Origin: Alisma plantago-aquatica
Taxonomy: Eukaryota; Streptophyta; Magnoliopsida; Alismatales; Alismataceae
Direction: 5' to 3'
Length of the DNA stretch: 64,000 bases
Assembly: GCA_963693085.1 (NCBI GenBank)
Contig: OY856413.1
Location: 102,932,801-102,996,800 of the forward strand
Each line of letters opens with the position of its first letter. The first letter of the stretch is position 1. Below, one piece after another: positions 24,121 to 37,100 of the stretch. The position numbers were made by a program, and so were the translations under genes. A model generated the notes under the pieces. That model searched no databases and was not told where the DNA came from. It saw nothing but the letters and a program-made list of their open reading frames with translations.

Positions 24121-25052
24121 CCTGCTATTAAATCCCAAGGGTTTAATCACACACTAAAGAGACTCCCATTTGACATTATCGTAAGCTTTCTCCAAGTCAA
24201 GTTTGACACACACCTTCCTCGAGCTATTTTTAACTCCAAAGTCCAACATAAACTTAGTAGCAAAAAGTGCATTATCCGCAATGCTTCTCCACTTAATGAA
24301 CGTCATCTGGTTAGGCGATATGATATCCAATAGAACCTTCTTAAGTATGTTAGCAAGGAACTTTGCAATAATTTTTTGGTCTAAGATCCCCCAAAGATTC
24401 CACTACATATATCTTCAGGAATGAATCTAATGAAGGAGGGGTTGGTTCTCCTAAGAATTTCCCCCCAACAAGGAACCACCTGACAACCATACTGATATCC
24501 TCCTTAATCATAGGCCACATAGCTTGAAAGAATCGAGCATTGAATTCATCTAGACCTATAGCTTTCAATGCCCCAATATTGAACAATGCCTCTTTGATTT
24601 GATCTTCAATTGAAGGCCCCCATACATGCTATTCATAACTACAATTACTCTACCAGCATGTGTTAAACACCCTTCTATAAGGGTAGTACCACCTTTATTA
24701 TAAAGTCTACTAAAGTAGTCAACAACCTCAACCCCTACCTCAGAAAATGATTTTGTAATAAAAAACCATCACTCTTCCTTAGCGTGTGGATTGAATCTCT
24801 CATTTGGTTCCTCTTCACAATAGCGTGATAGATTTTAGTATTTCTATCATCATCTCGTATCCACTTCAACCTACTCCTCTTCCAATAGCCCAACTCCTAA
24901 GCTTTCTCTAGTTGACAAAGTCTCCTAGCCTGGTCCATCTCATCCTCAACTTCCTCCTTATCAAGGGGATGATTTCTCATTACCTATGGCACCTTAGCAT
25001 GCACGTTCTTAGCATCCCCAACCAACGTCTTCAAGTCAGACATCCCTTTATC
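24121..25052 (-). pseudogene. LINE-c reverse transcriptase, N-terminal half
   Basis: The frame 24350-24586 reads KAIGLDEFNARFFQAMWPMI (family KAPGPDGF...F....W) and then FLGEPTPPSLDSF and DLRPKNYCKV (family DFRPI..C.V). About 24160-24230 gives VKLDLEKAYDNVKWESL, RT motif A, with its catalytic aspartate kept (family KLDLSKAYDRV.W). Stops and frame changes separate these blocks. Coding ends abruptly at 24121. Confidence 0.8.
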
Positions 25053-25976
25053 CTAAGACTTGAGAGCCTCTTTGGTTTCAAATAGTTTCTCCATCAACAC
25101 AAACAATCGAGTACCCTCAACTATTACCTCACATTCCTCCTTAATAGTGTTCACACATCTAGGCCAATCCAACCACCCATTTAAGAACCTAAAGGGTTTA
25201 CCCTTACGGTCCTCCTGGGTAAGGGGCACTAGTATCCAGGAGTGATCTATGTTTGGATGGCTCCCTAGTTTCACCATTGAATTTGGGAACATATCAAGCC
25301 AAGCCTCGTTAACCATGACTCTGTCAAGATGATAAGAAATATGTCTTTACACTTACCTTTTGTTCTGCCACGTGATGATATCACCGCTCATGTTCAATTC
25401 GATCAAGTTTTCTGCATCAACGGCATCATTGAAGAAACCCAGGTATGAGTCAGGAACTACAAGGCCTCCTTTCTTATCCTAGCCTTCATAATATGATTGA
25501 AAACACCTACAAAGATCTCGGGCAATTCCCTTTGATTGGCTGCCACCATAACCTGCCACAAATTTCTTCAGCAAATCTCAAAATTCTGACATACACAGCG
25601 GAGTCCACAATATGAAGACCCCCCTAGTTTATGCATCTAGCAGTCATCAACTGATCCATTGCAAAAATCACTTGGACATCCCATATATGAGGATTCCAGC
25701 CCAAAGCAATACATCCTCCTTCTATGTGATCTAGGTTAGAGACACATTCCCTACCAGTAGGAAATAATACCACCATTGTATCCTCACCTTCTATATTTAT
25801 TCTTGTCTCTAGATACACAACCAATGTCACATGAACATCCAAGATGATCTCCCTGAGCTTTCATTGTATGCCCGATCGAGAAGCACCCTACAAATTTCAT
25901 GTTAGGATGAACATTATATGTATCTTCCCCAACCCCTCCTTTTGGGAGTAGCCCCACCACTCCTTGTTCTTCTTGG
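25053..25976 (-). pseudogene. LINE-c apurinic-type endonuclease
   Basis: The 72-codon frame 25624-25842 reads LETRINIEGED then GGCIALGWNPHIWDVQVI, matching the first half of the exo/endo/phosphatase domain with the metal-binding glutamate of LETR. The 87-codon frame 25053-25316 reads VNEAWLDMFPNSMVKL, then NIDHSWILVPL and KPFRFLNGW, matching the C-terminal DHSP motif; here HS is followed by W instead of P. The segment between them contains many stops. This enzyme nicks target DNA to prime reverse transcription; it is not functional here. Confidence 0.8.
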
Positions 25977-27400
25977 TTATAAATGTGGTATGTGCATTGT
26001 CGTTGCATCCTCACCTTCTTCACCGCCTAGTCCATAAAGTAGGGAGAATGGGTTGGTTACAGCCACCAGCTCAGCCTCCTGTGATGAGGATTCCCTCACC
26101 TTCTCACCTCCTCTAGCTTTGGACCTATTTCCTAAAGTCTTGAAGTCATCCTCCTCCTCTCTTTGTCTGCACAACATATCATCATCAACCACCTGGGCGT
26201 CAACTGTCCCTGATGAATTGCCACCAGCCGAGGCCACTCCCTCCTTTTATTGCATCTCCCTATCATCCAAACACACTGATTCTGCATTCATGATCAAAGG
26301 GGTACCCTCACTCATAGTATCCCCCTGATCATGTGTATCGTAAGCCACTAGGTTCTTTCATGTGTCGACACTGTTCGGGGGCCTATTGTGACTACCCCCT
26401 TTCCTCTACCTCCTCCTTCTCTTAGACCTCTTATTCAAATTCCTTCCCCAGATTATAGGTGGTTTTTCCATGACCACTCTCTCGCCCAGACATCCCCTTG
26501 AGAAATGACCAAAGACCTTACAACTTTCATAGTGATTAGGCAAGGCATCGTGTAAGACCTTGATCTCTAGTGCTTTACCTTCAGGTAGTTTGACCATGAC
26601 CATCAGAGGTAGTTTCCTATCTACTTCCAACATGACACAAATGTGAGCTACTCCTACATATCTACCTGTAGTAAAAAAATCGATCACTTTGTGTGTCTCG
26701 ATTCTACATGTGATAATGGAAATCACCCTCCTTGTCCAGTGAGAACCCACATTAGGCAGTGTGACCCAAATTGGGGCTGAGGTGAGAACTGCACGCCTGA
26801 TGTCCCCCTCCAGAGTCCATCTTATGGTGAGTACCAATTCGTTATTAGAACCAAGGACCCTGCTCCGGGGCCACCTCCATATCCATCATCGAAGTGAATC
26901 TCGCCAAGATGAGTCCTCCCACCAATGTTGATATCTACAACTCACCCTTAGATCACAAGGCCCTCATCATCCACCCGTGTAGTTGATGTAGTGTCACCAA
27001 TTTTCTGAGCACCTAGACTATCACCAAGCAGCAATGGAACTCCTCCATTATTGTGACCACTAGTTTAGAGAATCACATCCACGGTCTATCGTCTTTATCC
27101 TTGGAAGTAGGTTTAAAAGGGTCTTCCGACATTAGAAGAGGCTTAAAGTTGCACGTAACCATCATAGGCTTCACCAGGGTCGCCGCCTAGGACCTCCCGA
27201 TGGTCACATCATTCCTCGGATCATTCCAGGGAGCCTTACCAGTGTTGTTGATTCAGTTACAGGGAACTAGAGTAGAGGTTGTAGGGGTTGAGGTCAGCCC
27301 AGGGCCGTCCCCTCTATGGGATCCCCACAAATGTTGTCCCAGATATGGATGGGAGCTTTGCATTCTAGAGAGAGAAGGTAAGTGATCCTTCAAAAGGTAT
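25977..27400 (-). pseudogene. LINE-c ORF1: DUF4283 and zinc-knuckle protein
   Basis: The best open frame is 26406-26837 (143 codons). Residues APIWVTLPNVGSHWTRRVIS, then VAHICVMLEVDRKLPLMVMV and SCKVFGHFSRGC, match the DUF4283-type nucleic-acid-binding ORF1 of plant L1 LINEs (pattern VPVW..LP.....W, AR.CVE.D...LP, C..C..FGH....C). The first cysteine of the knuckle is replaced (YESCK for xCxxC). Upstream, 27087-27140 gives EDPFKPTSKDKDDRPW in another frame; downstream, 25977-26237 is an acidic low-complexity tail. Frameshifts separate the parts. ORF1 normally coats LINE RNA. Confidence 0.75.
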
Positions 27401-27540
27401 TTGGCTTGAATTTGACTTAGATACCATCTTAGTCTTAACCTTTTAGTTATACCCCAACTTCTCATTTTGACTTTCAAAATAGAATATGGGTATAAACTGT
27501 ACGTGTAGGTCCAATTATTCACATCATCGTGAGACATGAT

Positions 27541-29099
27541 GACAATTATCTGAGCATATCATTCATAATGATTGGATCTATGGGATGATATTTTCAACAT
27601 TCTCATAATCTAGTCCATGGTCAACTTTTAGCCAAGGGAAATCACTTACTCACTATGTCCTCCATGTACTCAACTTATTTGAGTACATAAGGATCAAATA
27701 GGAGTGGGGTCATGAGGGAAACATGTTTTGATACATATAGATTGATAAAAATTTTCATATTTGTGTGCTAGTACACAAACCTCACCTCATCAAGGATGTA
27801 TGCTCAAGGACTGATCACAATGACAAGTGATTCACATTTTGTTTGTATAATATTACATGAATTTAAACTTTGGTTTGAAATTTTTTTAATTCATTTTGGC
27901 CTTTAATTAAACATCCACTTCCACTATTTTCTTCAAATTAATATCCCTCACTATCATTCCTGAAACTTAGAACAACAACTTTCTAATAGGACAAGGTCCA
28001 TATTTGATTACATCATGAGTCAACTTTTGTTGACCGCTCACAACTCAATTATGTCGGTAGGTAATTTTTGCCAATTGCATCACATGCAATCCTTGTATGG
28101 ATGAGGAACAAGCATTGTCAAAATTCCATAATATACAACACCCATCAACATGACTCTAGGTTCTTAGTCCTATTCAAGTTACCTAGTTAAGACAAATCCA
28201 ACTGTTGATACTGATAAGACTATGTACCCTCTGCTTTGGCAGACCCACATATTTACCTCAAACCTCACCAATATGGGTAATGCACCTCACTTGTGCGAGC
28301 ATGTATAAATTCATTGATGCCTTATTGTGTAGCACAAGTTGGAAATCATGTTAGGATTAATATCTAATGAGGGATTTTGTATAATACATACACATATCCA
28401 AATACCACATAGGTATATGTAATATATCATATATATAGCAAGCACCAAGAGTGATAAAGATAAAATCCAATGATTATGGCCTTGTTGAACAATATTTACA
28501 AGATAATGGAACATTGAGGTCATCTAAGGTTTCTTGCATCATATGCATCAACAAAAGATGATGAACCCTTAATCCTTGGATTCTTCAATCACTAGTGGTT
28601 TGCATAGACGATCCATTATTGTTGATCATTGTTATGCATTCATCCTTCTTTGTGTCCACCATGTTGAATATTCATATATCCAATACTAAATTTAAACTAT
28701 ATGTAAGAGAACCCTCCAGTTACATATGAGAAGAATAAGGTGGGAATCCTTCACACATGGATAAAATAGTGAAGTTATGGCATGCAATCCATAGTAAGAA
28801 TTAAAAATAATCAACCAAATGTAATAAAAATAATCACAATCAGGGTTTGTCAATAACCTTGCATTACACACCCAACAAAAACATTTTTGAGTCATCACTT
28901 TGGACTTGCATATATACATATATATACACATTATATGTATTATCATATCATAATATGATCATGGTGATATTAATGGAAACATTGTCATTAATCATATATG
29001 CACATTAACAAATTTATCATATGAAATATTTGTTTCTCATCGTCTAACGACAAAAACTTGATTCATAATAAAAACATTTGGTAAAAAGAATTAGACATA
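27541..29099 (-). other. Copia-A leader and possible start of gag
   Basis: Positions 27840-28500 follow Copia-1's leader (13500-14150) closely, including the CCTTTAATTAA, TTTTGCCAATTGCATCA and TAATGAGGGATTT landmarks. This shows that Copia-A and Copia-1 are one family and share orientation. The part nearer 27541-27840 is where gag should begin but is not readable. No palindrome cluster like that of Copia-1 was seen here. Confidence 0.65.
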
Positions 29100-29111
29100 G
29101 CTTGGATACCA
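29100..29111 (-). promoter_or_regulatory. Decayed primer-binding site of Copia-A
   Basis: The minus strand reads TGGTATCCAAGC, differing at two positions from TGGTATCAGAGC. It lies one base from the LTR edge, exactly as in Copia-1. Confidence 0.7.
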
Positions 29112-29112
29112 T

Positions 29113-31061
29113 TTTTGGAATCTCAGGAGCAAAAAATGTAGTAGAATGAAAATATTCCTGAGAATCCTTCAAGCAAGATCCATCTCATGTAAGAAAACTA
29201 GATTATGGTTTACAAGTTTATACCTAATCATGGAAAAGGTTCCAACAATTCAACTTGTAATGCCTGGTGAGATATATACCTTTAAATCTAGGCCTCTTTG
29301 GAATCTTGCTAAATCAACAATCAAAACTCCTTTTTGTGGTTTTTAGTACTTTGGGAGTCACCTAGGGATGTGTGTAGAAAACTAACTTTTTGGGGCCATG
29401 ATGAACTGCATATTCCTAAAGGTAGTGGATTCTAGCTTTCCAAAAGTGATTTGCATAGATCCCAAGGTCACAAAGATGGCTCTATTGACCCCAAAATTGA
29501 TCGGGGTGGATCGAACCCATAGTACACATGTGCGACGAATCATTATGATATGTTTCCTTGATCTATGTGCCCTAGGTTGCACATTGTGGCATTCTGCTAG
29601 GGAAACCTTCTCCTATGTTTGTGTTCCTCGAGGATCACCTTGTCTCTTCGTCCACACCGATGGCAGATTGCATCCTTCCTCTATCACCTCAATTTGTGTG
29701 TTGTCGATAAAGATATTCATCCAGAATGACTTCATTCTACGAACTCATATCCATGGTATCCACATGAGGGCTTTAAGATAATGAGAGTTTCTAGTTTCTG
29801 CCTCTCCTTCATTCCATGTCCAAGTCACTCTTAGTGTTTCTCAAACCTTGGAGGCAACAATGAGAGAATTTGAGTGTGTGCATTGAAGGTCCTCCTCTCA
29901 TATCATATATATAGAGGAGTGGAGACCTAGGGTTTCCTAATCCTTGCTTGTCTAGGCTGTGGATTCCTTGATGTACAAAAACTAGTTTCATAACTTTGGG
30001 TGCATATTTTATTTCGGTCCTTGAAGGGCCTCCTCTCATTCAGGTCCCTATATTTATTATAACAATTAAAATAAGGTTTAATGCATCCTTTTCTTCAAGC
30101 AATTTGTATGTGTGTGATGTTGTAGGCACCATACTACGTTGGCAATGGACTCACCAATAAATATTATGACCCATAATCAATGAGTAGTATCTAGCTGCAC
30201 ATCATAGCTACCCAAATAGTAGGATTAGTTAGATAAGACTAAACCAACAACGACTAGTGTTACCATGTTGTATAATCCTTTTATCACAGTTATCCAGGAT
30301 GAACTCGAGGCATGGACAAATCACCATTGCCACATTCAATCTAAGTTCCTTGATCTCCAAATAGACTAGCATGATATATATGAGCTCAATATCATACACT
30401 GACTCACATTATCATGGACATGCATTTCTCTAGTCTCACTTACAAGAGACCTTGGATATTGTTCTCATTATATAGGAGGGAAAAATTTCTTCTATATCAC
30501 TTTCAATGTGTAGCATGATTCTCATCACACCCAATCAATACCTTGTGTAGTGTCAAATCATGATTAATGTCATATCTCCATTTTAAGGACTTCATGTTGA
30601 AGGACCACAACACTGATGTCACATTTGTGAGTCGATTATGAGTATCATATAATTGTCCATGAATCATTCTCAAGGCAGATCTATCCAATACATTTTGTTC
30701 TATAACAAGTACCTATGTGTGTAACTTTGTATCTGATACCTATGACCCATGAGACATCATCATCAATCACTACACATACTAGTCTCAGATGTAGTATTGT
30801 TGTCCAATCCTCAACAATACTTGACTAGCAAAATCCAACAATGTTGTTCTTAGCATCTATTAGGATCTCATGTCCAAGTCATGTACTTAAATTCCTATGT
30901 CTTTGAACCAAATATTTTAAGGATATTTATTATGTACATTATTATTGTAGTAATCAAATGTGCATAATAAATTGCAATTTCCTTCATTAATCAAATTGAA
31001 AGTACATAATATCCCTATAACCATCATCTAATTATTGGCTTCTAAGGAATACACTCCAACA
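29113..31061 (-). repeat. Copia-A 5' LTR
   Basis: This 1,949-bp segment is the partner of 2413-4344. It starts TTTTGG (family TGTTGG) and ends ACTCCAACA. TATATATA lies at 29906-29913 for minus-strand transcription. The block 29780-30060 contains a local GGTCCTCCTCTCAT-like duplication (29889 and 30026). Several open frames of 60-127 codons cross it without any recognisable product. Confidence 0.7.
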
Positions 31062-32783
31062 TGAACATGAGTCTTTATATCTGGTTCTTCCTGCTTCTAT
31101 TGTAAACTTTTCTTCTACTATAAATACAATGATGCCATATAACCTCGTATAACTACTAGACTACCAAATTTTTGGTGGTATTAACTTCTTTCATGTCTTG
31201 GTATCGTATAGAAATATCATCAATATTTGAATCTTCCTCATGAAGTTTATAAAAGATGAGAACTTATCACATTTTTTTAGGGTAAACACCAACTATGACA
31301 TCTTCAAATTACCTCTCTATAATGTTCAAATCCTTTCTTCAACTGTGGTAGTTTGTTTTAGGAAAACCACAAAAACTCCATGAACAATGATTCACGGTCA
31401 TTGACTGACAACATCCTCAAATGTAGGTTCTAAAATAGACTCATATTGTCATGTAGGTATGATTGAGAAAGTACTTACCCTTAAACACTTCATATATTCA
31501 ATCTAAGCAATCAGTCCCCTTGGTGTCTTCTCCTCGTCCATCAACCACCAATGTCCAACTCTACCATTTAGAATTTAGAGAACATTATTGATCTTATTAT
31601 CCTTGATGATATCCCAGATAAGAAAAGATATCTCCACCTTCATCACCCAGATATCCCCATCATTGGATTAGACTTCCTTACATACTCTATATCACCAACT
31701 ATTTTAAAAATCAAAAAGGTTTTTTCCTAGTCCCTAAAAACATTCATCACGTGGTGATGATGATGAACTGGGTGGAGGAATGAACACCCTATCTTCCATG
31801 TGAGTGACGGTAGATATCAACTTCCCAAACATAGTCTGCAATGTCCTATACATTGGTTTCACACAATTCAGGGGTGGTCGTGGAGGTTGTGAATGCCCTA
31901 CCATAGGTATTCTCAACTCTTGTGTCATCTGCTACACTAGCCACTGACAAAAAAAAAATTACATTGTTTTCATGATGTTCTTCTATATCTATAAAACTAT
32001 AAATGGTGATTGTATATGAAGGAGATGAAAGAATATACACTGCATCCTTTTTCCCTATAACTTAGGTAAATAAGATTTTGATAACACCAAATCGGACACC
32101 CATCCCATAGATTGACAAATAATACAAGATCACCATAAAACACAAAATGGATCCAATTAACATCATAACCAAGATGCAGGATAAAACACAAGATAAAGTT
32201 CCAACCCAAATTCCAATTATTTCCATATATAATGGACTAACATTTCCATTACCAAAAGGCAAATACATTGTTAATTATGTGTGAACACTTTGCAACTTGT
32301 TATCCAAAATATCTACCTACCAAAGTTTACAACGTGAGAATATATACATGGCATACGATCGGAAATTCATTCTAGTTACATTGCAGTTGAAAATCCTAGC
32401 CCATACCCCATTTCACATGGATAAATCCTGACATATCCAAAATGTTAAACCCCAACCTTTTCCTACTATTGCCTACAAAATGTGGCTCCTCATGGCAATA
32501 AACCAAGTTATCAGCCTAAGCAAATAGATGATGTAGAAAACCACAAGAGTTAGACTCATGCTCTAGTGAGACATATAACAAATGTCAATCATTCTCATAG
32601 TACACATTTTTATTATTACCTATATGAAAAAGGTTTAGGCATTAAACAATAAATTCCAAATATAATAACCTGCAATAGATGCAATACAAAAATAAAGCAC
32701 ATAAAGCTTGCAAGTAAAATAAAACACTAAGATCATCATAATGTGACTCTTTAATAAGTACACATAATGATAAAGGCTTATTA
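31062..32783. other. Unassigned DNA between two retroelements
   Basis: No family could be named. The minus strand at 32062-32268 has a 68-codon, strongly hydrophobic frame (two candidate membrane spans) with neighbouring short frames, but none shows a known motif, and stops are frequent. It could be decayed host or TE sequence. The first bases, TGAAC, are the flank of Copia-A. Confidence 0.3.
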
Positions 32784-33777
32784 GTAATGTCTATTAGTCA
32801 TGATTTTTAGTTGAATTTTAGATTCAATTTTGCATATTTTACTTGAATTTTACTCATATTTCACTTATTTTGGGATTTTAGTGATTTATACAATTTGTTT
32901 GATATTTAATACATTTTTATGTTTAATTTTTAGATGATGCAATAAGAAGATGAGAATTCATAAACTCTTTATTAAAGTTCTGATAAAGAATTCATAGAGT
33001 TGATGTAAGGAGAAGTGGAGAATCATAAACTCTTAATAAAATAACCCAAAATATTAAATCCTCATTCCCCAACTCCATGAATTAGAGAAAGTACCATTAA
33101 AGTGTACTTGGTTAATAAGATAGCTCCAAATTTCAAATCTAGTATATAAAGTGGGCAAGAAAAATTCCATTGTATGCATAATTCAATTAAATATAGAATT
33201 AGTATATTCATTGACCACTTTTAACTAGAGGATAAGTTCTTAAGTTGATCTAGATTCACAAATCTATAATAAACTACTCACAACTGTCGGCTTATGTTAA
33301 ATAAACTTGAAAACTTAGAGATGATATTCAAGATTTAAAAGTGTATCTAGAGAGGACATCTGATTTCATACACCCTAGATCCCAAACCATATATGTCACA
33401 AGAAAAGTTGGAGATAAACTTGATAGCTTGACATGAAGATGTGCTTTTCCGAAAGATGTGACTGGAGATTATGATTTTCGTTTGGAGGGTACTTTTACAA
33501 AACACAAATTTTCTCTTCTACATCACTAACTTTTGCATGGGCATATTTTTCTCTCTTTTATCTTGTATTTTTAACATTTATAGAGAGTAGTTCATCTTAT
33601 TAGCACACAAGGATTAGTACTACTTCCGGTATGTGCAATTTTTCATTGTGAGCTACAACTTTGATTAACTATCTAGTACATGTTTTATTGATTAGGTACC
33701 CATGTTTCACTCTATTGCAATCTAAGGCATTGAGACATTGAAACGTAGGATTATAATGCAAAATATTTATAGCTGCA
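32784..33777 (+). repeat. LTR 1 of the Gypsy-like element
   Basis: About 994 bp. It is similar to 37324-38311 at many points: TAGTTG...TTTTGCATATTTT near the start, GAGAAGATGAGAA about 160-180 bp in, CTCCCCAACTCCA-like, and GGATTAGT.C.ACTTCC toward the end. By eye identity is around 70%. The 3' edge is placed at GCTGCA before the PBS-like sequence. Confidence 0.5.
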
Positions 33778-34140
33778 TTTCGGATACAACTGGGGAATGG
33801 TGTTTCCCAGGGTGACATATTTGAGATTAGTTAATGAGATCTTGAGCTACAAAGAAATATGTCCATGTGGGATTCTATATTATGAAGGAATATATAATAT
33901 TCTTAGGTCCAATCTAATAATATGGTGAGGAAGTGGTTCAATTTTGAGAGAGTGTACACAAAGGTAGTGGCAGTGAAACTTGTTGTCCAAGTGATGGTAC
34001 CTTTTTTAAAAATCATTTTATACATAGTTTGATTTTATTTTGTGTTCTGTTAATTTAGTTAAATAATCAAAAAGTCAAACATCTATCCTTGTCAGTTATT
34101 TTTCATTGATTATATTATATTCTATCTTATTCTTAAAAAA
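33778..34140 (+). other. Leader with weak PBS-like start
   Basis: It begins TTTCGGATACAACTGGGGAA, whose end resembles the CCGGGGA end of the Asp-tRNA primer site used by Tat/Athila elements, but most PBS bases differ. A similar leader recurs at 39184-39586. Confidence 0.35.
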
Positions 34141-37100
34141 TTATTCATTAGGCTCGAACCTTAACTAAACTATGGTAAGACATGTATGCTTGCCGATACA
34201 GTTGTTCTTGATATTGTTCTAGCAGAAACTGGGATAAAATTTCTCAGTAGATTTGAGATGTATGAAAATAACACATCAAATTTTGATGTGATTTATAGGG
34301 ACAAAATGTCATTTGACTTTTTAGCCTATTGGGATAAGTTTAGTTTTTTTCCTTAGTTCATTTTTGTAATTTTGTTTTTGTTATATAATTTCATAGTTTG
34401 TTTTTGTAATTTTTAGTTTGTTGTTATAGTCTTTATTTCTATTTTATATTGTTTTTAGCCTTGTTAGATTTTTTTAGTAGTTATCCTCTCTCCAATTTTG
34501 AGAATTTCTAGATTCCCATAAAAGATGATAACTATATATCTACATTTATTGAAATTTCCTTTCTTTGAGCCTTATAGTTAAAGAAATTATTTTAAGGCTT
34601 CAGATTACTGGAGTTGCTGGTACCACATGGATTTCATTTCAAATTTATGAATACTACAATCATGATGTTTGGAAATTCCACGACTTGTCTCCACAGTTAA
34701 ATTCAATGCTACATGTAACTGTCTTCGAGCAAGATGCCATGCCATCTTATTATTGTAGTTATGATGTGACTTCAGTCCAAAATAAGTTGGAGGATACCAT
34801 GATGAACAATGCCATGTAGATGATTATGTAATCAAGGAAAAATACAATCATCAACGTTTTGATGGTTATGATGATGAGCCTTACTACGCAGATCACTATT
34901 CACCCAAGATGAGTTAGAGGATGTACCCCCTTGATAATAAATAGTTTATCAAGAAGCAGCGCTAGCTAGAAAAAAGACCAATGCAATAGAATGCATGCAA
35001 TATTGGATCTCTCTCAACAAGCCAATGTTCTTGAGGGTCCACCAAGAAGTTATCTAGAAAAGAAAGATGTAGAGTATTATATTGATGTCATCCCAGAGAC
35101 AATGATACATGATGTGGTGATATTAGCACATGTAGAGGAACTAGAGTCAAAGGTCAACATGTACACTTGTATTCCATTATTCTCTACATTAGAGGCTTTG
35201 AAATGTCAATATAAAAAGTGTTAACAGGTTAGTGATTGTGGCCCGATACAAGAACTTGAGGCTCCAATTTCCTGTCCTAATGTAGTTATAGATCCAGTCA
35301 TTTATAGTGAACAACCAACCATGGTTTAGTCTAATGTGGAAGATGAACAACCAATTATTATTGCATATTTGATTGTCTCAAATGATGAGGTACAACCAAA
35401 GCATGAAGTATACATTCCACTACCTCTTCATTTTTCTATCTCTTAGTTATATCCCTATCCCTATCTAACCCTTGGATTATTTGTGTGTGTTCCATAAGAA
35501 GGACCTAGAACGACATGTTAATATTGTGGAATACCTCATTACTAATGATTTTGATACTAATTTTATGGTATACCTAGATAATTCATAACTACAAAAGAAT
35601 ATCTAGTATGTTGATTTTATAGACGAGATGGTTCCTCCTATGCAAACACCACATCTTATATATGAAGATCTAGGTGATGAGAAAAAGCTAGAGCCACATC
35701 CTCTTCATGATTTAGCATAGTTGGAAGCACCAGATATAGATTTATTACATACTACCTTAAGCATAGAATATTGTACTCCATTTTAAGTTTTCATAGATGA
35801 CAAGGCCCTCGAGCCACTAGATGGGAACCACTCCTATAAAATTCCTTTCCCTATAGATCCAAAGAAAACTATCGCATTACCTCTACTAAGAGTGGTGGTG
35901 GATCGTACTGGATATATTACATAGATGAAAGATAATATTACTTCAGACATCCTAACAGTACCTTTGCGATAGTTTTCTATTGCACCATGAATCTTTCCGA
36001 TAAAATAGCCATTTAAACATCTATTGCATCATGAATCTTTCATTTTCAAGGTTCCAACCCTTGTTCATATTCTTTTTGACTAGACCTTATTTCAGTTTCC
36101 AGGACATCTTAGATGAGAATCACGGATTTCTTCCCCTCCATCTTGGGTTTAGTGTCTGCTTGATGATGAGAAAATTTATAAGCTTGTGGTGGAGGTTGGG
36201 TGATGCATACTCCTTTACATTAACACTTATCTAAATGGTTTATACAACACCATTAGACATTATGTAGATTTCTCTTGTTGGGTGTAGATTAAATTGTTCA
36301 CATTTTAGTTCTTAGTTGTTGCAATGTTAGTTGAAGCCATTATCTAGATGGCTTAGTTTACATTCATGTTTGCAGAAAAAAAAATTCATACAAACACCTT
36401 GTTTGAAGTATCTTCTTTATGTTTAATATTTTTTTTAACATGGCAGTAGTTAGAAATCACCTTTTATAGCATGATCATAAGCAACATGTTCCATGAGAAG
36501 GGTGGAAGGTGTTAGAGGAACCAATAGGGATCAAATATGACATTCCTCCTACTAATTAGTGAATCATATCTATGGAATTGCCATGAATCCCCTTATCATA
36601 TAATTATTTGGGTGTAACTAGAGGATTAAACTGATATATTTAATGATATAAACAAGTGTTGCACACGTTTCGTACCTTCTCCTATAATACTTCTTCCATC
36701 TTCTTAACTTCCATCCACCAAAAAGAAAAAAAGAAACAAAAACATCAAGTATGCCAAACTCGAACATCTGGGTGTCAATACCTCCTCTCTCTATTGCTTC
36801 TTCCATACCCCTCCTATGTATAGGGGCTTATCACATAAAAACAATTACAAAAAGATGTCAATGTGCACAAAGAAAAACAATACAATGCATGTATTTGCAC
36901 AAATGAAATGAAATCTCATTTCGAATGAAGGAGAGATGCATATTGTTCTTTCTATACCTCCATTCATTCCATTTTCCACCTAGGTGATCATTACATGCTC
37001 CATTGATATCCATTTAATATACCCTAGTGTTGGATTGTGTACATACTTGTGTTTTTTTGGGCTACCTCAATTTTTAGGATATCCTGATTCATGTGTGAAA

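Larger units (their letters stand above)
24121..27540 (-). mobile_element. LINE-c: 5' part of an L1-type plant LINE
   Basis: Minus-strand order is ORF1 (DUF4283 plus zinc knuckle), endonuclease, then RT N-terminal half, which stops at GFNSR at 24121. LINE-a starts at nearly the same RT position, so LINE-c and LINE-a could be two halves of one LINE split by the insert at 21626-24120. However, the overlap region (LGFNSR versus LGHISR) seems to be present in both, which favours two copies. The 5' border against Copia-A leader is near 27540. Confidence 0.7.
2413..31061 (-). mobile_element. Copia-A: old copia element expanded by nested insertions
   Basis: Two diverged copies of one LTR lie at 2413-4344 and 29113-31061 in the same orientation. 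The outer flanks are TGAAG (2408-2412) and TGAAC (31062-31066), a 4/5 match expected of an aged 5-bp target duplication. A primer-binding-site remnant abuts the right LTR at 29100-29111, so the right LTR is the 5' LTR and transcription ran on the minus strand. Leader sequence at 27541-29099 resembles Copia-1's leader, and an RNase H remnant sits beside the left LTR. Between them lie LINE pieces, a copia pol relic that may belong here, and the younger Copia-1. The alternative is two unrelated members of one family lying in the same direction; the complementary arrangement of leader and 3' tail plus the flank match argue against that. Confidence 0.6.
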
